Part shown: piece after piece, positions 18,801 to 27,500 of the stretch
How positions within the stretch are numbered: the first letter of the stretch is position 1
Layout of the letters: the number at the start of each line of letters is the position of its first letter
Assembly: GCF_964340395.1 (NCBI RefSeq)
Contig: NC_135564.1
Location: 17,511,931 to 17,539,430 of the forward strand
Source of the DNA: Glandiceps talaboti
Taxonomy: Eukaryota > Hemichordata > Enteropneusta > Spengelidae
Direction: 5' to 3'
Length of the DNA: 27,500 nt
Position numbers and translations under genes: made by a program
The notes under the pieces: model-generated
The model's input: the letters and a program-made list of their open reading frames with translations, nothing else
What the model was told of the DNA's origin: nothing
The model's database searches: none

Positions 18801-19258
18801 GCTCAGTCTCTGAAATATGTAGAAATGTCTGGTTTGTGGTATTACTTAGGGACATTATTTTGGTATACAGGAATATTTGTGTGACATACTTTCAATCGAA
18901 CATACAGAATCTACAATAGTTTGCAATAAACGAAATAATTATAATTCCTTGAGAATGATAATATTAAGTACTCATCCATGTAAAAGGATTATACTACATC
19001 TTAGTAAAATACACATATAGGAATTTCCAGTGTTTGAATTCTATTTGGTTAGCTTATCGTTGGACAAACATTTCTTGATTTATGGTAGTGTTCTTAGACC
19101 AGCAAAAGTGACAATAGAAAGATAAGGCTGGTCGCCATGACACCAAAGAATGTGGCTCAGAATTCGAAAATGTTAACTGTTTCGCTACTGTTTAGTTGCC
19201 ATGGGAAATGTAAGGCGTTCAGTATTCAACATTTTAAATGTTTCATTTCTGTTCACAG
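15867..19258 (+). other. IDH2: IDH2 intron 1 (3.4 kb)
   Basis: It is bounded by GTAAGT and a pyrimidine-rich TTTCTGTTCACAG acceptor. It contains the hairpin at 18748-18818 and, at 19201, an ATG in good Kozak context whose frame stays open through the acceptor into exon 2. Otherwise it is AT-rich with no recognised gene. Confidence 0.85.
18748..18818 (+). other. 71-nt intronic hairpin, miRNA-precursor sized
   Basis: Left arm 18748-18770 and right arm 18798-18818 pair over 20 base pairs: ATATTTCA, then GAGACTG, then GCTCC, with one 2-base bulge on the left and one mismatch. The 27-base loop completes a length and shape typical of animal pre-miRNAs. I do not recognise a known miRNA seed; a degenerate MITE is the main alternative. 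Transcription with IDH2 would put the + strand hairpin into RNA. Confidence 0.45.
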
Positions 19259-19353
19259 TTGCTACGGGTAAACGTATCGAGGTAGCCAACCCTGTTGTAG
19301 AATTAGATGGAGATGAGATGACCAGAGTTATTTGGGAGAAAATCAAGGAAACT
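19259..19353 (+). CDS. IDH2: IDH2 exon 2 (start of the catalytic domain)
   Basis: The first two bases finish codon 37 (Leu), then 31 codons follow: [20 protein letters not shown] and onward to IWEKIKET (residues 38-68). GDEMTR is the conserved start of the first beta-strand/helix of NADP-IDH and part of the cofactor-binding region. The acceptor is TTCTGTTCACAG, and the donor ACT|GTAAGT is in phase 0. The split after KET corresponds, as I recall the human gene, to the human exon 2/3 junction after IKEK. Confidence 0.95.
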
Positions 19354-21496
19354 GTAAGTGGTGTTTTTTTTTATATATTTACATATTGCATGTACTTGCA
19401 TGTCCATTAGTTGTGTTTCAATTCATCTTCACTTGTTTAGAAGTACAGCAAATAAGCGTCAACAGAAATTCAATTAACTGAAAGATTTGGTTGTTTGAAA
19501 GGAAACAGCAGTGAATATGAATAAATAAAAGACTGGAACTAAAAGCTTTGAAATTGGCAACTAGTTTCTTTGACATTCTAATATTGAGAAGTCAACTTAG
19601 GACAATGCAAAATGCAACTGTTTGTATTCTAATTGGGGTCAGACAGTGAGGTCTTTACATACTTTGTAATATTTCAAGTATTTGTGATTTTATGATTGTC
19701 ATGATAAAATACAGACGAGATATCTCTGAATAAATGTATTATAAAATATTCAGAGCTGACAGAAAATGTAGTCTAAATTCTACAACCATATATTTTCACT
19801 GTCTGAAAACATCTTGCAAATACATGTGAAAAGTCAGCAAGTATGCATAACACTTTGGTTTCTGTTAATTCTGGTTGTCACTTCTAAGTAGACAAAGAAT
19901 TGTGAGAAATCAAATAAAAATTGTATTTTATGAGCATTATTGGACTAATTAGTATTCATGACATCATGACCTCGATGTCAATTCAGTTCACGCATGGGGA
20001 CTTACACCAAAAGAGGGTAGCCATGGTTACAAGGGAAACGTTAGACTGACTAAGTGTCCTTCATTGGTTTATGGTGACCTAATCACTTTCTACAGCTGCC
20101 TATTGTGAAGTTGATGTCGTTATTTTTCATTAAAGTACCAATATATTTTAATTTGCAAATAATTTATCAAAAAATTACTTCAAAGTCACTTAGTGTTAGT
20201 AATTGTTGGTGCAATATTGAAACAGAAATAAGGCATAGGTTGTCTGTCGGATGTGGATGCTGTAGCGTTCCTCGAACAATAGTGTACTCTGCAAAGTCAA
20301 TATGTGTTGAGAGATGTCTATAGTGTGTGTGAGTGTACTGTATGTACATCAGTGAAGGAGCGTTACAAAAATCAATATAGTTTACTATATCGTTATACTG
20401 GTGAGATATCTGTAAGTATAGCAAGGTTGAACTCATTACCAGGTGTAAATGACATAGAAACCACAATTCTGTAATCCAGTGAAGATAAAATGACTTGAGT
20501 CAAGTTTTAAACTATTTATAATATCAAATTATTGAAGATTGTTTCACAAAAAATGTGAATTGACTTATACATTCATAACACTAGTTAATTAAATACATTT
20601 CAAAAATCTCAACTTTTGATTTGATTACACTCGTTATGATGAATGGATGCATAATTTTTATTTTCCGAGGCCACAAGACAAATTATAATGAATAAATAGA
20701 ATGATAAAAACAAGATTTTGGTGATAATACTATTAACACTAGGTTAATGAGGGTTGATTAGCATATTTAGAATCTAATCTTATAGATAAAAATCTTGTCT
20801 TGTCTGAGCTAAAACTTCCACTATAGATTATGTCAAGTCATGTCTACATGATAATATCAAAGCCAGCGTGGCCTGCAATTGAAAAAAAGACAAAAAAAAA
20901 TAAGTGCTGGTCAAAATGGAAAAAAATAGGGTTTTTGTGAGTCACCATTTTGTCAAGGGACAGGAGATCTCATGAGGAATTTGCTGTCTGTGTGTGTGTG
21001 TGGCATATCAAAATGGCTTTGCAAGGGCATACTGATCATAACCTTTAGGTAACTAACCACAACCATATAGAATTAGCCTGGAATCCATGCTGATGAAGTT
21101 TTTGAAATCATTATTTTCCTCAAATCAAACTTCAAAATCCTCCCATAACCTGAATTCTAGGCTATTATTATAGAATATTATGTAATGCATATTCATTTTG
21201 ATAATTTCATGTGTCTGGTATTCTAAGTTTCAAATATACAGGGTCTGATATGTAAAAAAGGGTACCCCTTCCCTTCACTTTATATACTGTTGGTGATAAT
21301 AATAGTGTATTGATTGTAACACAGGTGCTTTGCTGGACATTTACTACTCAATATTGGGATTTGGAATACATGTTGTGAATTTCTAAATGCAAAGTTCACA
21401 CAGCCCATAGGCCCAGACTCGTAACCATGTAATGAAAGAAGGAGACATAATAGGTATTCACTATATGCTAGGTACAAAATATGTAATGTGTAGAAC

Positions 21497-21686
21497 TCAG
21501 CTTTGAAAAGATGAACTGCAAATGGTTTTTTAGTTGTACCCACCCCTAGAAATGTCATCAACAGCTTGAATAACCTACATTGTATTGTTTCTCAGCTTTG
21601 AAAAGATGAACTGCAAATAGCTTGTGTGAGTTGCACCCACCCCCAGAAATGTCATCAACTTTACTTATATAATCTACAGTGGTCTA
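21497..21686 (+). repeat. 95-bp tandem duplication in IDH2 intron 2
   Basis: TCAGCTTTGAAAAGATGAAC begins at 21497 and 21592, and both copies continue through 'tgcaaat.g', 'cacccacccc.agaaatgtcatcaac' and 'ctaca'. The copies have diverged modestly, with a few substitutions and small indels. Confidence 0.85.
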
Positions 21687-23053
21687 TGTGTCACCCATTG
21701 TGACGTCAAGACTCTTGATATATTTGAAAGCCTGGATGGCTGGCTAGTTGGCAAATCAATAGAACAATAGTACCCAGGCATGTTGCCAACTACATCTAGT
21801 TGGCATAGACAAAGGACGGATTCTCTCGGCATCCCAACCTGTCATAGCACGTCATCCATAAGCTAGTAATTTGCTAATAAATAATTGCTTATGTTTTGAG
21901 GACAATAAGTTCATTAGAGGGTGATGCTTTAGTGTGCAATTTACTCTCATTTACTGCATAATAGATGTTGTTTAACTGATTATTGTTAAAACATTTATGA
22001 TAATTTTGATAGCTAAATCAGTTGTACCTTCTGAAACACCTGTTATTCAACCATACCTCCAAAACTAGTAGAACCAATATATCCATTGTGTGTAGGACTG
22101 TAGGTGTTTATATTATGTCAAAGTTTTGGTGACTATAGACTGTCTATAGACTGACTATAGTATAGACTTTAATTTTAAAGTTCTTTTGACATGTTTATAT
22201 TGTGTTTATGCAATTTGTTAATTTCATAGAACTACATGTACAGGTATTTAAACTGACCAGGATTCTAATGACAAAAAATAATGCTAAAATACAAGTTTTT
22301 TACCATGGTTACGTTAGACAATACTCTATGTACTCCATACATGTTGTAACTATGGCAATAATACATACAAGTAAACAAATTAATGTTAAATTCAACAGCC
22401 AAGTATATACATTTATTTGTAAATTAAAATATCGTATTAGACTTTTTTAGTGTTACACAATTTGACACAGTTAGATTTAGCTCAGGAGTTTGGTGATTAT
22501 GTAATCAATACCTACAGTTGTGTTATGTGGTTTGCCCTGCATTCCAACAGAACTCTTGCTAAATGTTTCTATTAAGGGCTTATAAGACAAATTTCACATC
22601 TTCAGTTTGTGGGATAATCTAAGACAGTACAACATAAACCTAGATATTTTTGCCTATAGAAAATTTTGTCGTTTCACAGTCTTCAACAAATTCCTAATGA
22701 CTAACTTTTTGTGGATTACTGAACCTGTTACTTTGTGTCTGTACAGAAGACACTTATTTTCGTGTTTTTATTTTTTAGCGAAGGAAGCAAAAATTAGTCT
22801 TTAGTGAAAATGTGTAGGTTTGTACTGTATTTGGTGGTGGTCATGAATGGGTGGTCAAATGTACAACATGGCTTCATTAGACTTATGTAAATAACCTTGC
22901 TATTGTAGACTTTTACACCCCTGGGACCTTTGTTTGAATGTTTTTTGGCATTGTCAGACTGTTACAAGACTTATTGTTTTGTATGCAAATTACATTGTTA
23001 CTTGATGGATTTAATGTATCCCAGTGACTAGTCTTGGCTTTCAAATCAATAAA

Positions 23054-23533
23054 GATCCTCCATTCATGAAAATATCATCCAGTGATACGATACTTTCGAT
23101 ACCTTTGTGCTCGTAATTTGACATGAAATTATTTCAAAACCAAGGCCAAGATCCTCCATTCATGAAAATATCATCCAGTGATACGATACTTTCGATACCT
23201 TTGTTCTCGTAATTTGACATGAAATTATTTCAAAACCAAGGCCAAGATCCTCCATTCATGAAAATATCATCCAGTGATACGATACTTTCGATACCTTTGT
23301 GCTCGTAATTTGACATGAAATTATTTCAAAACCAAGGCCAAGATCCTCCATTCATGAAAATATCACTCAGTGATACGATACTTTCGATACCTTTGTGCTT
23401 GTAATTTGACATGAAATTATTTCAAAACCAAGGCCAAGATCCTCCATTCATGAAAATATCATCCAGTGATACGATACTTTCGATACCTTTGTGCTCGTAA
23501 TTTGACATGAAATTATTTCAAAACCAAGGCCAC
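23054..23533 (+). repeat. Five exact-length 96-bp tandem repeats in IDH2 intron 2
   Basis: Units starting GATCCTCCATTCATGAAAAT begin at 23054, 23150, 23246, 23342 and 23438, each exactly 96 bp, the last ending at 23533. Only a few substitutions separate copies (for example gtgctcg/gttctcg/gtgcttg, and atcatccag/atcactcag). Although 96 is a multiple of three, every frame on both strands contains a stop in the unit, so it is not a protein repeat. Units contain GATACGATA and TTTCGATACC. The uniformity implies recent amplification or gene conversion. Confidence 0.97.
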
Positions 23534-24339
23534 CATAGGACACTACAGGCTATATTTCAATAGTGTCCGCACAAAGTTTTGTGTATACTAACTTGGAGAC
23601 TTCAGTTCAATATTTTGGAAAACTGGGTGTTTGCTGTTCACAACAAAGTTCATAAGAAGTTGGGAGCGTTTGGTAGTTGGATTCTAGTGTATATTTGATT
23701 GGAAAAGCAAACCAAAAAGAAATAGAAAAAAATTTTGATGTTGAGCCAGATACAATGAAAATATGACTAGGATGCAAGTAATAAAAACTGATTCTGTTGT
23801 TAAATTCACAGTTGATCGATCATTGTTTTTTCTCCACCAAAGTTGTACAACATACAAATATTCTCACTTTATATAATACTGCATTCAAGTGAAATATATT
23901 CTATCTAGAAATTTCAATTCATTTCCACAAACAAGTGAGTAAAGTGATATTTGAGATACTTTGTCAGCTGGAAAGATATCACATTAGCATACAATCAACA
24001 TAGCACAGACATTGTTCCCATGGCAACCACGAGGTCATCAGATCCAAAATGTAACATGAAAGAATGTGAAAAGAAATTTGTGTATACATAAGTTACAAAA
24101 CATACTTTTTTTTCATAGTTTGTCAAATACTTTTGAGAAAATACAGTGAATGACCTCGAGAGTGCTATCATACCAAAAATTGTCCTTTGATGTCATTTGA
24201 ATGCCCCAAAATTATTATGAGGTAAGGCTGAGGAATTCCTGGTTTTCACACCCCCTGGAATATATTACTGAAGTATTAAGGATATGTAGTTGCTCAGATA
24301 CAGATTCTGATAGACTGGACAGAATGCCACTGTGCAGTA

Positions 24340-24588
24340 GAACTAGTTTGTACCAGTTTGAACTCACTTATCAACAGTAAAGGTCAGTTTAAAATGGTAA
24401 CAAGAGTTTGAATTGTTCCCTGTTTTATAGTCAAGCGCAGACTATATTAAACACATTCAAATCTGGAAACTACCTGTTTTGTTTCTGGTTTGTACCAGTT
24501 TGAACATATTTAATAACCTCTGGTGATATAATTTTCAATGTGTCCTATATTTTTGAACTAGTTTAAACTGGTTTGTACCAGTTTGAAC
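24340..24588 (+). repeat. Cluster of three GTTTGTACCAGTTTGAAC motifs
   Basis: The 18-base motif occurs perfectly at about 24345-24362, 24488-24505 and 24571-24588. Before the third copy lies AAACTGG, the complement of its CCAGTTT, so it can fold into a 7-bp hairpin. Weaker variants (cagtttaaaatgg, agtttatatcagtttcaa) lie between and after. This looks like a decayed short tandem array. Confidence 0.6.
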
Positions 24589-26201
24589 TTTTTTTAACCA
24601 TAAATCTTGTCAAATCTGACCACAATTAGGTTTAATTTGTCTTCTTTCTTAGAAGCAGTTTATATCAGTTTCAATGTAATGTCATATTGTTTACTGTATG
24701 TAACAACATTTATAGTTCGTTGTCCTAGCATATTACCAATACCAGTTAATCATATTACAAGAAAAAGGTCACAGAGTCCATCCATTCACTGTGTTGATCT
24801 GCATTGCTGCCGAGATGTTTTTCTTGTGTGAAAAGTTCAGACATTCCGGTTTCATCCATCAATCTATTTATAACTCCTGTGAGTCTGTACAGCTTTTCCT
24901 GTTTTAAAAATAATCTATTTCTAATTACAGAATTATCAGTTGTATTTTTAAAAAAAGTAGACAAAAAAATTCATTCAAGTTTTTGAGTGTTTTTTTCTGT
25001 TGGCCAGAGGTCACTGTGTGCAATAAGAGTTAATGATTATTTGGAAATTCTTCATGAAGTCATTAGCTCTGAGGATAGTATCACTAGTACTGGTGTACAA
25101 AGAATCCTGACTCCCTCCTTAGCTTGAACTTTGACCTTTGGGTTCAGTAAAGATATTCAAAATGAAATCATCCATATTCTGTTCTAAATGAAATTAAGTT
25201 AGTTTTGGAAATAGAAAAAAATGGTTTCATGATGTAAGTTGCCATCTTTGATATTATGGAGGAGAATGTTTACAAATTATGAAATGTTGAATTTTCAGAA
25301 CTCAATCTTTCAAAATGTATATTCTCAATTTTCCTGTTTGTAGTCTGGAATGGCATATTGTCCTCTATCTTACTTTTCTGTCTACTTTTGTAATCTTCCA
25401 CCTACTCTGACAATTAGAAACACACCCCTCCCCAACCCATCCTTTGTGTTGTCAATTTCAAAAGTAGGATTTGCTGAGCCAGCATTTTTTTAAAATTGTG
25501 TGTGGTCTGAGATATCACATTGGCTTACTCACAATAGTATTTAAGTATTCATGTATTTTGATGATGTCACTTCCTTTTGACCAATCATTTAATCTGTTCA
25601 GATGTCATAAATTTACCATCAATCACACAATTCAGAAAACTGAACACCTAAATTGCTATTTGACCTAGAATAAGTACACTTTGTATTGAGGTCTTGTTAT
25701 TTTGTTATCAGGTATCTTACCATAGTATCTCTACAGATAGGAAATACTTCTCACCTATTCACCTCTGCTTTGATGACCTTTGACCTAGAACTAGGCCATG
25801 TTTTGTGTGTTTCTTAGTATTGGGGTAGTTTATCCTGAGGGTCACCTTTATCTGTCATGAATGGCAAACGTGTCAGTGGCCTGATGAGGTAAATGTACAT
25901 GGGGTGGGGGGGGGGGGTTATCACTTTGTGAAGTAACCAGAAGGATTGAAAAGTTTTGAAGAGTCCTTCTAAGTGACTGATGTTGAGGAGAAGCCCTCTA
26001 TGTGGACTGTGGTTCAAAAATAAACTTGAAATCCCTAAATTAAAGCTGTTGAAATGTCTGTGTATTTCTATAAAAGCATTGATTCGTAACCATGCATATT
26101 GTGGTCAAATCTTTCCATTTTCCCCAACTGCTAAATGTATATGGTTTTTGATGATGTACACCACCCATTGAACCCTGCAATCTCTTCTGTTTTCCTTACA
26201 G

Positions 26202-26367
26202 TTAATCTTCCCCTACCTAAAGTTAGACTGTATTTACTTTGACTTGGGCCTGCCATACAGAGACCAGACTGATGACCAGGTCACAATTGACGCTGCGTAT
26301 GCCATCTTGAAACACAATGTTGGTATCAAATGTGCAACCATCACTCCAGATGAAGCTCGTGTTGAAG
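26202..26367 (+). CDS. IDH2: IDH2 exon 3
   Basis: It encodes residues 69-123 plus the first base of codon 124. The segment [20 protein letters not shown] is highly conserved in eukaryotic NADP-IDH. It ends with [12 protein letters not shown], where the second Thr of TIT (residue 116) matches substrate-binding Thr77 of human IDH1. The acceptor is TTCCTTACAG, and the donor GAAG|GTTAGA in phase 1 is somewhat weak at its +4 to +6 positions. The exon phases join to exon 4 to give the conserved VEEFKLKK. Confidence 0.96.
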
Positions 26368-26920
26368 GTTAGATTGTCAACTTGTCTTTTTGTATTTTCT
26401 TTACAAATATCAAGGTTATGATTTGAATATAAACATATGTTAATTTTTGTATATTTTCAGGTTCTATTCATATGCCCAGCAACATTTTTGTGTGTGAAAG
26501 TTTAATGCTGATTTTTGTGAAGATGTCAGAATACATATTTCATTTGCAAACACTGCCCTCTGTAGTTGATTTTCCTGACGGCATTGCCACTAGAGGGCAT
26601 ACTTCGTTACAAATGTGTCAAAGTCAATGATTAGTTGGCGAGCAATAGTGAAAATATGTCTGCTTCGTGTATGATGATTGTATTTAAAAAGTATAATAGC
26701 AAATGTCAAACAATTTGGACACTTTGGCTTATGTGTTCTGTTATCTCACTGTCATGGCAACATCAATTTGTTCATCGACTTTGGTAGTTATTGGTGCATG
26801 TTTTCCTATATTGCCCATTTTCAGGTCAACATAATTTGCATATTCATGAATATCGTATTTAGATTTCTTGTGATATTTGTGAGTGACTTATTTAACTTCT
26901 TACCTTTTATAAATGTGCAG
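26368..26920 (+). other. IDH2: IDH2 intron 3 (553 bp)
   Basis: It is a short intron bounded by GTTAGA and TTATAAATGTGCAG. The pyrimidine tract at the acceptor is weak. No feature is recognised inside. Confidence 0.9.
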
Positions 26921-27081
26921 AATTTAAACTTAAAAAGATGTGGAAATCACCCAATGGTACAATCCGTAACATCCTTGGTGGTACAGTGTTCCGTGAACCA
27001 ATCATATGTGAGAACATTCCACGTCTCGTCCCAGGCTGGAAGGATTCCATCATTATTGGACGTCATGCCTTCGGTGATCAG
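26921..27081 (+). CDS. IDH2: IDH2 exon 4 (isocitrate-binding residues)
   Basis: The first two bases finish Glu124, then 53 codons run to residue 177. It carries the isocitrate-binding set: Ser133, Asn135 and Arg139 in [10 protein letters not shown], Arg148 in GGTVFRE, and Arg171 in [11 protein letters not shown]. Arg171 corresponds to human IDH1 R132/IDH2 R172, the site mutated in human tumours; here it is the normal arginine. The donor is GATCAG|GTACAG, phase 0, after HAFGDQ, the same place I recall for human IDH2. No active-site residue visible here is missing. Confidence 0.97.
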
Positions 27082-27500
27082 GTACAGAAAGTTTATATCC
27101 GTGTTGTTTTACAGTTGTTGAAAATTACTAAAGTTTAGTTATTTGTTTTGAGTATTGTTTCCATAAGAATACTGTATTCTCTGTACTGAAACATGCCCTA
27201 TGATAAGTCTGTAAGGTACGCCATGACAGGGCGCCCTCACACATCAGCCAACCTTGTTCACATCTGTACTACTTCAAGTGGTAAGTCAACCACATGAAAA
27301 GATTTAGGGTCCTGTCCGCCTTGAACTGGTGATTAGAAGGTCAAACAAATGTCATTATGTAGATTGAAAATCGGACCTGGAAATGAGAACAACTGTTGTC
27401 ATGGTGATACTTGTCAATCAAATTGTTGACAAGTGCTAGTTTATAGGTGTGGCATAATATGTTGCATCTTAGAGACTACATGTACTTTTCTCTGTAATTA
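27082..27500 (+). other. IDH2: Start of IDH2 intron 4
   Basis: This is intronic sequence after the exon 4 donor, continuing past the window. It contains a copy of the MITE end at 27207-27239 and no other recognised feature. Confidence 0.85.
27207..27239 (+). mobile_element. Second copy of the 749-837 MITE terminal repeat
   Basis: GTCTGTAAGGTACGCC-A-TGAC-A-GGGCGCCCTCA matches the right end of the 749-837 element (read on its minus strand) at 31 of 33 bases, and the similarity continues weakly into acacatc. No matching inverted end is found before the window edge, so this is either a solo end or the left end of a longer element running out of the window. Confidence 0.75.

Larger units (their letters stand above)
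19354..26201 (+). other. IDH2: IDH2 intron 2 (6.8 kb)
   Basis: This is a large intron bounded by GTAAGT and TTTTCCTTACAG. It holds a two-copy 95-bp repeat (21497-21686), a 5 x 96-bp array (23054-23533), a cluster of an 18-base motif (24340-24588) and a G4-T-G12 run (25901-25917). Short open frames on both strands show no recognised domain. No nested gene is supported. Confidence 0.9.

Noticed and set aside
20105-20466. Overlapping open frames on opposite strands in IDH2 intron 2
   Set aside because: They have no recognisable domain, are of ordinary chance length for AT-rich intron, and have no splice context.
23054-23533. Tandem array considered as a CRISPR array or coding repeat
   Set aside because: Units are directly contiguous without unique spacers, the genome is eukaryotic, and every frame of the unit contains a stop.
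26678-27121. 147-codon plus-strand frame overlapping IDH2 exon 4
   Set aside because: It is in a different frame from the conserved IDH2 exon and spans intron sequence; the exon frame with matching splice sites is preferred.

Overview
The window looks like nuclear DNA from an animal, most likely a non-vertebrate marine metazoan. The evidence is AT-rich spacers, GT-AG introns, a mitochondrial single-chain proton-translocating transhydrogenase of the animal type, isocitrate dehydrogenase exons split where I recall the human IDH2 exons being split, microsatellites, minisatellites, a decayed LINE and several foldback (MITE-like) DNA elements. I cannot fix the species or phylum. Nothing in it looks prokaryotic.

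Three genes can be supported. (1) At the left edge, on the minus strand, is the first coding exon of a classical short-chain dehydrogenase of the HSD17B1/RDH8 kind (443-707); its other exons lie outside the window. (2) In the centre, on the minus strand, is a complete 1080-residue nicotinamide nucleotide transhydrogenase (NNT, 7910-11152) carried on one uninterrupted coding exon, with a likely intron acceptor just 5' of the start codon. (3) On the right, on the plus strand, are the first four coding exons of mitochondrial NADP-dependent isocitrate dehydrogenase (IDH2): 15758-15866, 19259-19353, 26202-26367 and 26921-27081. They give 177 residues, including the active-site arginine matching human R172; the rest lies beyond the window.

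NNT and IDH2 are transcribed divergently, with start codons 4.6 kb apart. Both make NADPH in the mitochondrial matrix, NNT from NADH and the proton gradient, IDH2 from isocitrate, so the layout pairs two enzymes of one pathway. A CpG-containing stretch (about 15.0-15.76 kb) carries the IDH2 promoter motifs (E-box, CCAAT, DR1 nuclear-receptor site, YY1-like start) and could also hold the untranslated first exon of NNT.

The rest is mainly repeats. From 0.75 to 5.4 kb lies a mosaic: an 89-bp MITE beside the dehydrogenase start codon, a Z-DNA-prone (GC)n(GT)n tract, a degenerate ~145-bp repeat, a histone-like CCAAT/octamer/TATA module without a gene, a LINE 3' fragment, a 253-bp near-perfect foldback element, a (GT)n(GA)n tract and a 59-bp minisatellite. 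Between NNT and IDH2 lie a 52-bp hairpin, a G-quadruplex motif and a 712-bp element built from nested palindromes. IDH2 intron 1 has a 71-nt miRNA-sized hairpin, and intron 2 has a very uniform 5 x 96-bp array. I found no convincing new multi-gene system; the most notable points are the intronless NNT, its pairing with IDH2, and the palindromic elements.
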